Origin: an uncultured Granulosicoccaceae bacterium
GTDB lineage: Bacteria; Pseudomonadota; Gammaproteobacteria; Granulosicoccales; Granulosicoccaceae
DNA: 64,000 nt
Reading direction: 5' to 3'
Assembly: GCA_938035945.1 (NCBI GenBank)
Contig: CALHOU010000030.1
Coordinates: 1 to 64,000 of the forward strand
This document shows, piece after piece, positions 35,594 through 45,179 of the stretch. The position numbers and the translations under genes are program-made. The notes beneath the pieces are model-generated. The model did not search any database. It was not told the origin of the DNA and saw nothing but the letters and a program-made list of their open reading frames with translations. Position 1 is the first letter of the stretch, and the number at the start of each line of letters is the position of its first letter.

Positions 35594-36824
35594 CATTAAG
35601 ATCGCCAGCGTAGACGAAGCGATCGCTGCGATAAAAAACGGTGAGTTTGTCATAGTCGTCGATGATGAAGATAGAGAGAACGAAGGTGACTTAGTTATTG
35701 CTGCCGAGTTCTGTACGGCCGACAAAGTCAATTTCATGGTTACGCACGGGCGCGGTTTGGTTTGCATCGCCATGCAACAGAGCATGATCGATCGCCTGCA
35801 ACTACCAATGATGATTCCGCAGGAGCAAAATCGCAGCGGTTTCGGTACGGGTTTTACCGTCTCCGTTGAAGCGGCGAAAAATGTAAGCACTGGCATTTCC
35901 GCACCTGATCGCGCGCAAACTATTAAAACACTGATAGACCCAAGCACGAAACCCGAAGACATAGCCGTGCCTGGGCACATGTTCCCTTTGCGCGCCCGCG
36001 ATGGCGGTGTGCTCGAACGGCGTGGGCAAACGGAGGCAAGTGTTGATCTTGCAAAACTGGCGGGGCTCACGCCAGCCGGTGTAATTTGCGAAATAATGGA
36101 TGAACAAGGCGAGATGATGCGTTTGGGTGAGCTGTGTGAGTTCGCACGCAAACACAATATGCTCATCACAACCGTTGATGCAATTGCAGCGTACAGAGAA
36201 CAAAGCGGCAACGATAACGACAACATCGCTATCAATACCGAGAGCAACATAAGCCTAATCGGTACCAGCAAACTACCAACCGAGCACGGTATATTTAAAA
36301 TTAGCGTATTTCGTGATCAACAAGGTCGAGAGCACAGCTTATTGAGTATGGGCGACGTTGCCGGCACCGCGCCACTGGTTCGGTTACATTCTGAATGCTT
36401 AACCGGAGATGCATTCGGCTCGCTCAGATGCGACTGTGGAGAACAACTACAGTCAGCCCTTAAACGCATCGCAAAAAACGGTTCCGGCGCGCTGGTCTAT
36501 TTAAGACAAGAAGGTCGTGGTATTGGCTTAGGCAATAAAATCCGTGCCTACGAACTACAAGATACCGGCGTTGATACAGTTGACGCGAACCATCAACTTG
36601 GCTTCCCAGCAGATGCGCGCGAATACGACACCGCTGCATTAATGCTAAAAAGTGTTGGCGTGAACGAAGTAAAACTCATGACCAACAACCCTGAGAAAGT
36701 TAATGGCCTTAAATCACTTGGCATTAAGGTGGTTGAACAGTTACCGCATCAAGTAGAAATGCATGAACACAACGCTGCCTACTTGCAAACCAAAGCCGAT
36801 CGCATGGGTCACGAGCTTAACTAA
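35586..36824 (+). CDS. ribBA: RibBA, DHBP synthase/GTP cyclohydrolase II fusion
   Basis: Supplies both precursors of riboflavin. The RibB domain (1-200) carries VVDDEDRENEGDLVIAAEF, HGRGLVCIAM and the GVLERRGQTEASVDLAKLAG segment, converting ribulose 5-phosphate to 3,4-dihydroxy-2-butanone 4-phosphate. The RibA domain (from about 210) has the zinc cysteines in SECLTGDAFGSLRCDCGEQL and the active-site RQEGRGIGLGNKIRAYELQDTGVDTVDANHQLGF. Both domains keep their catalytic motifs, unlike some fusions with a dead RibA half. Confidence 0.95.
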   Translation: MTDIKIASVDEAIAAIKNGEFVIVVDDEDRENEGDLVIAAEFCTADKVNFMVTHGRGLVCIAMQQSMIDRLQLPMMIPQEQNRSGFGTGFTVSVEAAKNVSTGISAPDRAQTIKTLIDPSTKPEDIAVPGHMFPLRARDGGVLERRGQTEASVDLAKLAGLTPAGVICEIMDEQGEMMRLGELCEFARKHNMLITTVDAIAAYREQSGNDNDNIAINTESNISLIGTSKLPTEHGIFKISVFRDQQGREHSLLSMGDVAGTAPLVRLHSECLTGDAFGSLRCDCGEQLQSALKRIAKNGSGALVYLRQEGRGIGLGNKIRAYELQDTGVDTVDANHQLGFPADAREYDTAALMLKSVGVNEVKLMTNNPEKVNGLKSLGIKVVEQLPHQVEMHEHNAAYLQTKADRMGHELN

Positions 36825-36873
36825 CTAACACCCACAGCTATCTACTAGAATTAATTTACCAAGAGTACTAATC

Positions 36874-37338
36874 ATGGCAATCACAATCGAAGGAAATCTT
36901 ATCGGCACAGATCTAAAAATCGGTATCGTCGCCACGCGCTGGAATGATTTCATGGGCAAGCAAATGTTAGCGGGTGCTAAAGATGCACTGCACCGGCACG
37001 ATGTAGCAGACGAGAATATTACCGTTGCCATTGTTCCTGGTTGTTTTGAAATTCCACTGGCGGCAAAAAAGATGGCCGAGAGTGGCAAATACGATGCTGT
37101 TGTGTGTTTAGGTGTACTAATCCGCGGCGGTACCATTCATTTTGATCTGATTGCATCAGAGGCCAGCAAAGGAATTGGCAATGCAGCCACGTCTAGTGGT
37201 GTACCCTGCACACTCGGCGTCATTACAACTGAAACAGTGGAACAAGCAATTGAACGCGCAGGCTGTAAAGCCGGCAACAAAGGTGAAGAAGCCGCGCTTG
37301 CGGCAATCGAGATGGCTAATCTATTAAAGCAGCTTTGA
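36874..37338 (+). CDS. ribH: 6,7-dimethyl-8-ribityllumazine synthase
   Basis: Condenses the RibD product and the RibB product to lumazine; the enzyme forms icosahedral or pentameric shells. [72 protein letters not shown] and [17 protein letters not shown] are signature segments; the His of GGTIHFD is the catalytic residue. It closes the operon 49 nt after ribBA. The nusB gene that often follows ribH is not here; a convergent PhyH gene is. Confidence 0.96.
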   Translation: MAITIEGNLIGTDLKIGIVATRWNDFMGKQMLAGAKDALHRHDVADENITVAIVPGCFEIPLAAKKMAESGKYDAVVCLGVLIRGGTIHFDLIASEASKGIGNAATSSGVPCTLGVITTETVEQAIERAGCKAGNKGEEAALAAIEMANLLKQL

Positions 37339-37378
37339 CATAAATTCCAGAGCATAAACCCCAGAAAATAACCCCAAA

Positions 37379-38212
37379 TTAATAATTGCGCCGCTGCTGC
37401 GCACCATGATAAAGAATATCACCAAAATTCTTATTCACGTGCTCACGTTGTTTCACAGCCGCATCGTCCATGCTGGATTCTGGTCGATGCAAGACGGTTA
37501 TATCGTCACCAGCATGTGCCTTACCGCGCACCGGTAGCCACATATTTTCTCCGATATGTTGCTTGATGTCTGTGCGCATGTAAGATTGCAACGCAAACCC
37601 AACACGCCGCTCTTGACTGACATTCGCTTGCGAGCCATGCACAATTTCACCATGATGGATCGACATCTGACCTGGTCTTAGAACTAAATCCACCGCCGTA
37701 GATTCATCAACATCTTTGACTACTTGGCCGCGTGTGAGAATGTTATCTTGTGCATAAGTATCATCATGCGGTCGAATATTATTCTTATGGCTACCCGGAA
37801 TCATGCTCATGCAACCCGTTTCCCGATTACTTGGCGATAGCGCAATCCACGGAGTCACAAAATCATTCGATGTCATGCCCATATACGTTGCATCTTGATG
37901 CCAGCTCACATAATGCGGCGAGCTGGGATCTTTAATAAACAACACACTACCCCACAACGAAAAGTCCGGGCCAATAAGGTCTTCAACAATATCCAGAACG
38001 GTGTTATGAAACGCTAGCTCATCTAAAAATTTAAACACCAAATGCGCGTTGTTCCGATTCTCCGCATTAATATGCTCCGGGAATCGCTCTTCCGCATTCT
38101 CGAGCTGCTCACGAATAGCAACAGCCTCGTCTTCAGACATCAAATCAATCGGTGATAAATACCCGTATTCATGATACTGCGCGACCTGCGCGTCGCTGAG
38201 AAATTTTGGCAT
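37379..38212 (-). CDS. phytanoyl-CoA dioxygenase (PhyH) family protein
   Basis: Fe(II)/2-oxoglutarate-dependent oxygenase fold. The metal-binding HxD is in VSWHQDATYMGM, the distal His in SIHHGEIVHGSQANVS, followed by the 2-oxoglutarate-binding Arg region ERRVGFALQ. The length of 277 aa is usual. Family members hydroxylate lipids, ectoine, mitomycin-like compounds and others; neighbours give no substrate. It is monocistronic and convergent with ribH. Confidence 0.85.
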   Translation of the reverse strand: MPKFLSDAQVAQYHEYGYLSPIDLMSEDEAVAIREQLENAEERFPEHINAENRNNAHLVFKFLDELAFHNTVLDIVEDLIGPDFSLWGSVLFIKDPSSPHYVSWHQDATYMGMTSNDFVTPWIALSPSNRETGCMSMIPGSHKNNIRPHDDTYAQDNILTRGQVVKDVDESTAVDLVLRPGQMSIHHGEIVHGSQANVSQERRVGFALQSYMRTDIKQHIGENMWLPVRGKAHAGDDITVLHRPESSMDDAAVKQREHVNKNFGDILYHGAQQRRNY

Positions 38213-38247
38213 AGCAAAGTCGCCTGTTAATGTTTTGCAGGAGTATT

Positions 38248-38661
38248 TCAGAAATCGATCTTACGGCGCAAGCTTTTAACTTTACCGCGTTTGTTTTTCG
38301 AATCCATTCGTCGCTTCTGAGAATTTTTAGATGGCTTGGTCGCGCGTCGCGATTTTTTCACCACGGTTGCTTTTTTGATCAACAGTGATAGCCGCTCCAA
38401 TGCATCATCTCGATTTTTATCCTGGCTACGAAATTTCTGCGCCTTGATCACGATAATGCCGTCACTGGAAATGCGTTGATCACTGAACGCAAGCAGCCTC
38501 TCTTTGTAGTATACGGGCAGCGATGATTGTGCAATATCAAATCGAAGGTGAACCGCTGAGGATACTTTATTCACATTCTGACCACCCGCGCCTTGCGCCC
38601 GAATGGCATCAAATTCGATCTCACTGAGTGGAATTTCAACGGAATTGGAAATTTTTAGCAT
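38248..38661 (-). CDS. arfB: ArfB, ribosome-rescue peptidyl-tRNA hydrolase
   Basis: Releases nascent peptides from ribosomes stalled on non-stop mRNA. The GGQ motif is in IRAQGAGGQNVNKVSSAVHLRFD, followed by the class I release-factor fold and the basic C-terminal tail (KKATVVKKSRRATKPSKNSQKRRMDSKNKRGKVKSLRRK) that enters the empty mRNA channel. The track frame begins 20 codons earlier, but homologues begin near MLKISNSVEIPLSEIEF, so I use ATG 38661 (137 aa). Confidence 0.92.
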   Translation of the reverse strand: MLKISNSVEIPLSEIEFDAIRAQGAGGQNVNKVSSAVHLRFDIAQSSLPVYYKERLLAFSDQRISSDGIIVIKAQKFRSQDKNRDDALERLSLLIKKATVVKKSRRATKPSKNSQKRRMDSKNKRGKVKSLRRKIDF

Positions 38662-38800
38662 GAAACACAGGCCGCTCAACACGATTTTCGACGTTACAGC
38701 GTACAGAATTAAAAACCGCAAGACCGAACGCTAGTTTGTATTACTATACTTCGTATTGCATTATTAATCGGCAAATCGAGCAATTAGGGAGAATATCTGC

Positions 38801-39535
38801 ATGGCGGATACAAAAACAGCACTCATCATAAGCGCACACTCAGCAGACTTTGTCTGGCGTTGTGGTGGCGCGATCGCGCTGCATGCGAAGTTGGGTTATC
38901 AGGTCACTATTGTGTGCTTATCTTATGGCGAACGCGGTGAATCGGCCAAGCTGTGGAAATTGCCGGATATGAACTTGGAAAAAGTGAAAACCGAGCGGCG
39001 CAAGGAAGCCGAGAATGCAGCCCAGGCATTAAACGCGCACGATATTCAATTTTTTGATTTAGGCGACTACCCGCTGGACATGGATCGCGATGCCAAGTTT
39101 CGACTCGTCGATGTTATAAGAAGTGTGCAACCGCAATTTATGATGAGCCACTCTCACTACGACCCATACAATACAGATCATTCCTACGCAACGAAGGTTG
39201 CTATGGAATGCCGCATGATCGCACAAGCATGGGGCCATAACCCCGCTGAAAAAGTACTTGGTGCACCCCAACTGTATCTGTTCGAACCACATCAAACTGA
39301 ACAAATGGGCTGGAAGCCTGATGTGTTTTTAGATATAACCGACGTGTGGGATAACAAACGTGCTGCGATCGAATGCATGCAAGGTCAAGAACACTTATGG
39401 GACTACTACACCAACGTGGCACAAAATCGTGGCAATCATTTTCGCCGCAATTCAGGTGGCATGGCAGGTGGACGCCCAGCGCAATACGCGGAAGGTTTTC
39501 AATCTGTATACCCAAGAACCGTTGACGAGCTTTAA
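38801..39535 (+). CDS. galB: PIG-L family hydratase, GalB-like (4-oxalomesaconate hydratase)
   Basis: The PIG-L deacetylase fold with a zinc site resembling AHSADFVWRCGG (HxxD class) and the distal SHSHYDPYNTDHSYA. Pseudomonas GalB is a PIG-L-fold enzyme that hydrates 4-oxalomesaconate to 4-carboxy-4-hydroxy-2-oxoadipate, and the neighbours here (GalC-, GalD- and LigI-like genes) complete that pathway, so I favour GalB over an N-acetylglucosaminyl deacetylase. The 244-aa length fits. It begins the four-gene module, 12 nt before the aldolase gene. Confidence 0.82.
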   Translation: MADTKTALIISAHSADFVWRCGGAIALHAKLGYQVTIVCLSYGERGESAKLWKLPDMNLEKVKTERRKEAENAAQALNAHDIQFFDLGDYPLDMDRDAKFRLVDVIRSVQPQFMMSHSHYDPYNTDHSYATKVAMECRMIAQAWGHNPAEKVLGAPQLYLFEPHQTEQMGWKPDVFLDITDVWDNKRAAIECMQGQEHLWDYYTNVAQNRGNHFRRNSGGMAGGRPAQYAEGFQSVYPRTVDEL

Positions 39536-39547
39536 GGGCTTTCACTT

Positions 39548-40219
39548 ATGAATATTGTTGTTCAACACATAGAACGCGCAGACCCAGAAGTCATTGCAGG
39601 CTTAGCCAGATGTGGAGTTGCTACTGTGCACGAAGCGCAGGGTCGGATTGGATTACTCGCCGCTAACATGCGCCCTATTTATAAAGGCACACAATTAGCG
39701 GCATCAGCCCTAACCATATCTGCAGCACCATGCGATAACTGGATGCTGCACGTTGCAATTGAACAAGTTAAGCCCGGCGACATTCTTGTACAGGCACCCA
39801 GCTCACCGTCTAACGCAGGGTACTTTGGCGACCTGATAGCTACCTCTCTAAAAGCGCGAGGCGGCGTTGGTTTAATTACCGATACAGGCGTACGAGACAC
39901 CGTTGACTTAGAAAAAATGCATATGCCCGTCTGGTCAACCGCCATCTTTGCGCAAGGTACTGTTAAAGAAACCATCGGTTCGGTTAATGTGCCAATCATT
40001 TGTGCTGGCCAATTAGTAAACCCAGGCGACGTTATGATTGCGGATGACGACGGCGTTTGTGTAGTGCGCAGAGAAGATGCAGAAATTGTTCTGGAAAAAT
40101 CAGAACAACGTCTTGCCAATGAAGAATCCAAACGCGAACGACTCGCCAACGGTGAACTTGGTTTAGACATTTACGATATGCGCCAACGTCTTGAAGATAA
40201 GGGCTTAAAGTATGTCTAA
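39548..40219 (+). CDS. galC: 4-carboxy-4-hydroxy-2-oxoadipate aldolase, GalC/LigK-like
   Basis: RraA-fold aldolase that splits 4-carboxy-4-hydroxy-2-oxoadipate into pyruvate and oxaloacetate using a divalent metal. [54 protein letters not shown] and the ending [23 protein letters not shown] match the family; the Gly-rich GDLIA..GG..TDTGVRD segment forms the active site. At 223 aa it is normal. It overlaps the next gene by 8 nt. Confidence 0.87.
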   Translation: MNIVVQHIERADPEVIAGLARCGVATVHEAQGRIGLLAANMRPIYKGTQLAASALTISAAPCDNWMLHVAIEQVKPGDILVQAPSSPSNAGYFGDLIATSLKARGGVGLITDTGVRDTVDLEKMHMPVWSTAIFAQGTVKETIGSVNVPIICAGQLVNPGDVMIADDDGVCVVRREDAEIVLEKSEQRLANEESKRERLANGELGLDIYDMRQRLEDKGLKYV

Positions 40220-41264
40220 TGGCATCCCCTGCACATGGATGCGCGGCGGTACATCGAAAGGCGGGTTTTTCCTAGCCAGCGATTTACCCAGCGACGAAAA
40301 GGAACGTAACGCAATTTTACTTCGCGTTATGGGCTCACCCGATGCACGTCAAATCGATGGCATGGGCGGTGCCGACCCGTTAAGTTCAAAAGTTGCGATT
40401 GTGGCAAAGTCCGATCGCGAGAACATTGACATCGATTACTTATTTCTACAAGTGTTCGTTGACGAACCACGGGTAAGCGACGCCCAAGGCTGCGGCAATA
40501 TGCTCGCAGGTGTCGGTGCCTTTGCTATTGAACGTGGCTTGGTATCAGCGCTGGACGGCACAACGCCTGTGCGCATTTATATGCAAAACACAGACAATAC
40601 CGCTATCGCAAAAATCAGCACGCCGAACGGCGTCGTGAATTATGCTGGCGACGATAAAATAGATGGTGTGCCGGGTACCGCAGCGGCTGTTCCACTCACT
40701 TTTCAAAACATTGCCGGCTCCAATTGTGGCGCACTTCTGCCCAGCGGTAATGCGCAAGATATTATTGATGGCGTAGCAACCACACTTATCGATAATGGCA
40801 TGCCGACCGTTTTATTGCGCGCGCAAGATTTCGATATTAGCGGTTATGAAAAACGTGAGGAATTGGATGCCAACGAATCACTAAAAGCCAAGCTCGAATC
40901 CATCCGCTTGCAAGCTGGCCCCTTGATGAATCTTGGCGACGTTAAAGAAAAATCAGTTCCGAAGATGACCTTACTAGCGCCAGCAAAATACGGCGGTATC
41001 GTCATGACGAGAACGTTCATCCCACATCGATGCCACGCGACTATCGGTGTGTTTTGCGCCATCAGTGTTGCAACAGCATGCGTTATGGAAGCAACTGTCG
41101 CCTATCCTCTGGCTTCAAGCAGCAAAGGTGTGCATCGCGTGCTCGATGTGGAACACCCATTGGGTGCAACGCCCGCATTATTGGAAATTGATAACGGCAC
41201 AGTAACCTCTGCAGGTATGTTGAGAACAACACGTAAATTATTTGAAGGGCGTGTTTACACGTAA
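40212..41264 (+). CDS. galD: 4-oxalomesaconate tautomerase, GalD-like (PrpF family)
   Basis: Cofactor-independent isomerase of the PrpF/diaminopimelate epimerase fold, converting the keto form of 4-oxalomesaconate to the enol form. The N-terminal [21 protein letters not shown] and [20 protein letters not shown] are family signatures, with catalytic cysteine and lysine candidates in these. PrpF aconitate isomerase is the alternative, but adjoining GalB/GalC/LigI support GalD. Confidence 0.85.
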   Translation: MSNGIPCTWMRGGTSKGGFFLASDLPSDEKERNAILLRVMGSPDARQIDGMGGADPLSSKVAIVAKSDRENIDIDYLFLQVFVDEPRVSDAQGCGNMLAGVGAFAIERGLVSALDGTTPVRIYMQNTDNTAIAKISTPNGVVNYAGDDKIDGVPGTAAAVPLTFQNIAGSNCGALLPSGNAQDIIDGVATTLIDNGMPTVLLRAQDFDISGYEKREELDANESLKAKLESIRLQAGPLMNLGDVKEKSVPKMTLLAPAKYGGIVMTRTFIPHRCHATIGVFCAISVATACVMEATVAYPLASSSKGVHRVLDVEHPLGATPALLEIDNGTVTSAGMLRTTRKLFEGRVYT

Positions 41265-41323
41265 CCTACAAGCAACTAAGTATCGTTCGACTTGAAGTAA
41301 TAACCAACTAATCAACAAAGACT

Positions 41324-42199
41324 ATGGCAGATATAAAAACAGGCGACGCAACCTGGCACCCAAACCCCAAAAAACCTGATTTCGTCGTTCCAGCTGGTGC
41401 TGTCGACGCACATTGCCACGTGTTCGGTCCCGCCAATCAATTCCCATACGCACCCGAACGTAAATACACACCCGTCGATGCACCAAAAGAAAAGCTGTTT
41501 GCACTACGCGATCATCTTGGCTTTAGTAAAAATGTCATCGTACAAGCAAGTTGTCATGGCAAAGATAACGCAGCCCTTGTCGACGCACTGCGCGCGTCAA
41601 ACGACAACGCACGAGGGGTTGCTGTTGTCAGCCCCGATATTACCGATGCCGAACTCGAAGATATGCACGATGCTGGTGTCCGTGCGGTGCGCTTTAACTT
41701 TCTAAAACGGCTTGTAGACCCTGCACCAAAACCGGTTTACACCCGCATGGCCGAACGGATTGCAAAATTGGGCTGGCATGTTGTTGTGTATTTTGAAGAA
41801 GCCGACCGCGAAGAATTAGTGCCATTTTTAAAATCTTTACCAACCACGGTTGTGATCGATCACATGGGTAGGCCGGAAATAAAAGCTGGTGTCGATAACT
41901 CGGGCTTTAAAGCATTTTTAGATCTCATGGACGACGATAAATTCTGGGTAAAAGTCGGATGCCCAGAGCGACTCACCATAGATGGCCCGCCGTATGATGA
42001 TGTTGCGCCATTTGCAAAGAGTTTAATCCAGCGTGCACCCGATCGCGTGTTGTGGGGTACTGACTGGCCACACCCAAATATGAAAAGTCACCTTCCCGAC
42101 GATGGTTTGCTGGTTGATCGTATCCCGGTAATCGCACCATCACCAGAGCTACAGCAAAAGCTCCTAATCAATAACCCTCTACTTTTGTACTGGGCTTAG
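41324..42199 (+). CDS. ligI: 2-pyrone-4,6-dicarboxylate hydrolase LigI
   Basis: Amidohydrolase-superfamily lactonase that opens 2-pyrone-4,6-dicarboxylate to 4-oxalomesaconate. VDAHCHVFGPANQFPYAPERKYTP (HxH), VRAVRFNFLKR, HVVVYFEE, VVIDHMGRPEIKAG and RVLWGTDWPHPN with the catalytic Asp are in place. The length of 291 aa is typical of LigI. It starts 59 nt after galD on the same strand. With the three preceding genes it forms the complete path from pyrone to central metabolism. Confidence 0.88.
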   Translation: MADIKTGDATWHPNPKKPDFVVPAGAVDAHCHVFGPANQFPYAPERKYTPVDAPKEKLFALRDHLGFSKNVIVQASCHGKDNAALVDALRASNDNARGVAVVSPDITDAELEDMHDAGVRAVRFNFLKRLVDPAPKPVYTRMAERIAKLGWHVVVYFEEADREELVPFLKSLPTTVVIDHMGRPEIKAGVDNSGFKAFLDLMDDDKFWVKVGCPERLTIDGPPYDDVAPFAKSLIQRAPDRVLWGTDWPHPNMKSHLPDDGLLVDRIPVIAPSPELQQKLLINNPLLLYWA

Positions 42200-42246
42200 C
42201 GCAGCATGGTCAAGAGCGGTTTGGATATCCAGTGCCTGCTGTATCG

Positions 42247-42278
42247 CGCAACAGAGAAGCAGGATTTTCTCTGTTGCG
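42247..42278. terminator. stem-loop terminator between ligI and the aminotransferase gene
   Basis: A perfect 12-bp inverted repeat, cgcaacagagaa and ttctctgttgcg, with an 8-nt loop lies between two convergent genes. The plus-strand side is followed by ATTCTTATCTTG, a modest T-rich tract, so it probably ends the galBCD-ligI transcript and perhaps also the opposite one. Confidence 0.75.
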
Positions 42279-42291
42279 ATTCTTATCTTGT

Positions 42292-43497
42292 CTAGCTCGA
42301 TCCAATCACGGCTGCCGCCGCCTCAACAGCACCTGACCCACGTTTAATATCCAATGCCTGCATCGCAGCCTCAATCGTGCCTAAAGTACCGAGCAACATC
42401 GACGGATTTAAATGCCCCATATGCCCAATTCTAAACGCGTCACTAAGAATGGTACGGCCAGGTTCTGGTGCAAGTGCAACACCAAGCACGACACCATAAC
42501 GCTCATTACAAAACTGCTGTAAATCACGGCCCACATCCGGCGCGGTAGTAATCATCGTCACCGCTTTTGATCGCATGGACTTATCTTCTATATTGCATTT
42601 GAAATCTCCACCCCATGCATCGATGGCTGCCCAAACAGCATGAGCAAACACTTCATGACGGCGCCACGTGTTTTCTATTCCCTCTTCGAGCAACATATCC
42701 AACGCTTCGCGCAACGCAAACAAATGATGAGTTGGTGGCGTGCCATTAAAATTATCAGGAAACATTTTTGGAAAAATGCGTGCGTGCGCATTCCAATATG
42801 GCGTTACTAAATCAGCCTTCTTCTGAAATTCCCAAAACCGCTCACCCACAAACAACAAAGCCAAACCCGGTGGCGTCATTAAGCCTTTTTGACTGGCTGT
42901 GACCATCACATCAACACCCAGTTCATCCATATTGAACGGCTCACACGCAAATGAAGCAATGCTATCGACCATATATAAAGCCGGATGCTTAGCGTTATTC
43001 ATGGCTTGACGAATACCAGCAAGATCATTGCTCGATGAGGAAGCCGTATCGGTGTGCACAGTTAACACAGCTTTAATAGAATGCGCAGAGTCAGCTTTTA
43101 ATGTCGCCTCTAATTTCTCAACATCAACCGCACGCTTGTGCCCACAATCAAGCAACTCCGCATCAATGCCTAAACTTTTGGCCGCTTCAGCCCATGCCAA
43201 ACCAAATCGCCCATTAATTAAAAATAACGCCTTATCGCCACGGCTAAACGTATTAACCAAACTGGCTTCCCAGGCAGCGTGACCGTTACCAATGAAAATC
43301 CCTACGTCGTGACTGTTCGACGCGATCTTATTTAAATCCGCTTTGATACTTGTTGTGGTATCAACCAATTCGCCCTGGTAAATATTTGGCGCCGGACGAT
43401 GCATAGCTCTCAGCACACGTTCAGGCATAACCGAAGGTCCCGGTATGGCTAAATGATCACGACCATGCGCAAGAGTGGTTGTAACGTCCTTCATCAT
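42292..43497 (-). CDS. class V aminotransferase (alanine-/serine-glyoxylate type)
   Basis: PLP enzyme of the alanine-glyoxylate/serine-glyoxylate aminotransferase group. IPGPSVMPERVLRAMHRPAPNIYQGE, FIGNGHAAWEASLVNTFSRGDKAL, YMVDSIASFACEPFNMDELGVDVMVTASQKGLMTPPGLAL (Schiff-base Lys in ASQKGLM) and GRTILSDAFRIGHMGHL follow the family. It is coupled to the AhpD-like gene upstream by an ATGA overlap. Whether it acts on glyoxylate, sulfopyruvate or another ketoacid cannot be decided. Confidence 0.82.
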   Translation of the reverse strand: MMKDVTTTLAHGRDHLAIPGPSVMPERVLRAMHRPAPNIYQGELVDTTTSIKADLNKIASNSHDVGIFIGNGHAAWEASLVNTFSRGDKALFLINGRFGLAWAEAAKSLGIDAELLDCGHKRAVDVEKLEATLKADSAHSIKAVLTVHTDTASSSSNDLAGIRQAMNNAKHPALYMVDSIASFACEPFNMDELGVDVMVTASQKGLMTPPGLALLFVGERFWEFQKKADLVTPYWNAHARIFPKMFPDNFNGTPPTHHLFALREALDMLLEEGIENTWRRHEVFAHAVWAAIDAWGGDFKCNIEDKSMRSKAVTMITTAPDVGRDLQQFCNERYGVVLGVALAPEPGRTILSDAFRIGHMGHLNPSMLLGTLGTIEAAMQALDIKRGSGAVEAAAAVIGSS

Positions 43498-44060
43498 CGC
43501 CCCATCGAATAAAATTCATTGTTTGGCAACATGCCAGTGACACTCGCAAGACGGTTAGACATGGCAAAAAACGCGGTGATAGATCCGATGTCCCATATAT
43601 CTTCATCACTAAATCCATGGGTATGCAGCGCTGCAAAATCATCCGCGTTAACGGCTGCACTATCGGTTGCAACCTTGATCGCGAAATCGAGCATGGCTAC
43701 CTGTTTTGGCGTAATGTCAGCCCGACGGTAGTCGGTGGCAAGTTGGTCTGCCAGATTCGGGTTCTTTTCTCTTATACGAGCAATTGCGCCATGTGCGATC
43801 ACGCAATACAGACAGTTGTTTATCGCAGACGTTGCAACCACAATCATTTCACGCTCGCCTTTGCTCAATCCACTTTCACGCTCCATCAATGCATCGTGGT
43901 AGGCAAAAAAAGCGCGGAATTCATCGGGTCGCCTTGACAAAGTGGCAAATACGTTCGGAATAAAGCCCGCTTTTTCAGCTACAGCATTGATGCTTGTCTG
44001 CAAATCCTCTGGCAGTGAATCCAGTGGCGGAGCCGGGTATCGATCATCAAATGCATTCAT
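43494..44060 (-). CDS. AhpD-like/peroxidase-related carboxymuconolactone decarboxylase-fold protein
   Basis: All-helical AhpD-superfamily protein, likely of the uncharacterised peroxidase-related group. The CxxC redox pair is in NNCLYCVIAHGAIAR with the proton-relay His; RPDEFRAFFAYHDALM and LSKGEREMIVVATSAIN are typical. The track starts at TTG 44090; homologues of this group usually begin near MNAFDDRYPAPPLDSLP, so I use ATG 44060, though neither start has a clear ribosome binding site. It precedes the aminotransferase gene with a 4-nt overlap. Confidence 0.78.
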   Translation of the reverse strand: MNAFDDRYPAPPLDSLPEDLQTSINAVAEKAGFIPNVFATLSRRPDEFRAFFAYHDALMERESGLSKGEREMIVVATSAINNCLYCVIAHGAIARIREKNPNLADQLATDYRRADITPKQVAMLDFAIKVATDSAAVNADDFAALHTHGFSDEDIWDIGSITAFFAMSNRLASVTGMLPNNEFYSMGR

Positions 44061-44276
44061 GTGTGGGTACGCTTTAAATTGGACCGTCAAAACCGAAGCT
44101 TAACACCTGAACTTAATTGTGTGTTTATCAGCGCTAGACGAGTTCTAAATCACGACAAAAATACCGCTTTGCGCGGTGTCCTCAGATTACTGCTTTGAAC
44201 CAAAAAACGTGATCTAATGCATAACATACGCATAACGAAACCACGCACCAATGCCACACGCTGCACTGGAGTCAGC

Positions 44277-45179
44277 ATGACTGCCATCATCGAAGTTACG
44301 GATCTTGTCAAACACTTCACACCAAACAAAAAAGACAGTGTGAAGGCCGTGGACGGTGTCAGTTTCACCATCGAACAAGGTACTTGTTTTGGTTTATTGG
44401 GTCCAAACGGGGCTGGCAAAACCACCACCGTTGAAATGCTCGAAGGCATCGTCGCCCCCACAAGTGGCAGCATTTTATATAAAGGCGAACCCATAGGTGA
44501 GCGCTTTCGCCATGACGCGGGCATCATGTTTCAAAATACAGCACTGCAAGATTATATGACAGTCAGCGAAGCACTGAATATGTTTGGCAGTTTTTACACG
44601 AAAACCGTTCCCGCAAAAATTCTCATTGACCAATGCGCCTTGCACGAGTTTCTTGATCGCGATGCACGTAAACTCTCCGGCGGCCAAAAACAACGTTTGC
44701 TTCTGGCAATCGCCTTGGTCAACGACCCGGAAGTCATTTTTCTCGATGAGCCTACCACCGGGCTCGACCCTCAAGCACGCCGAAATTTTTGGCAGTTGGT
44801 AGATGATATTAAAGCGCGAGGTAAAACGGTGGTGCTCACTACCCACTACATGGAAGAAGCAAAACTGCTATGCGACGAATTGGTTTTTATGGATCACGGT
44901 AAAATAATTGCTGCTGGCAGCCCACACAAGCTTTTATCAACTAGTTTTAACGACGTATTATTGGAGCTACCGGCCGAATCAGTTCCAGCATCCTTACCGG
45001 CGTTAAATATACACACGCTCAATCATGGAAAATCGCGTGCTGAGTTTAAAACCACTGATCTGAACCTAACCGTTAAACATTTAATCGACCACGGCGTGTC
45101 GCTTGCCGGTATGGAAGTCCGCTCGCGTAGCTTAGAGGATTTATTTATAGAGCTTACTGGGCAGGAGCTACGCTCATGA
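44277..45179 (+). CDS. ABC-2 type transporter ATP-binding protein
   Basis: Cytoplasmic ATPase of a drug/lipid-type exporter. Walker A GPNGAGKTT, Q-loop MFQNTALQDYMTVSEAL, signature LSGGQKQR, Walker B VIFLDEPTTGLD and the switch His in LTTHYMEE are all intact. I chose ATG 44277 (MTAIIEVTDLVKHF), preceded by CTGGAG; the track start adds 20 unlikely residues. The C-terminal extension (about 220-300) is usual for the ABC-2 DrrA class. Overlaps the permease gene by 4 nt. Confidence 0.9.
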   Translation: MTAIIEVTDLVKHFTPNKKDSVKAVDGVSFTIEQGTCFGLLGPNGAGKTTTVEMLEGIVAPTSGSILYKGEPIGERFRHDAGIMFQNTALQDYMTVSEALNMFGSFYTKTVPAKILIDQCALHEFLDRDARKLSGGQKQRLLLAIALVNDPEVIFLDEPTTGLDPQARRNFWQLVDDIKARGKTVVLTTHYMEEAKLLCDELVFMDHGKIIAAGSPHKLLSTSFNDVLLELPAESVPASLPALNIHTLNHGKSRAEFKTTDLNLTVKHLIDHGVSLAGMEVRSRSLEDLFIELTGQELRS

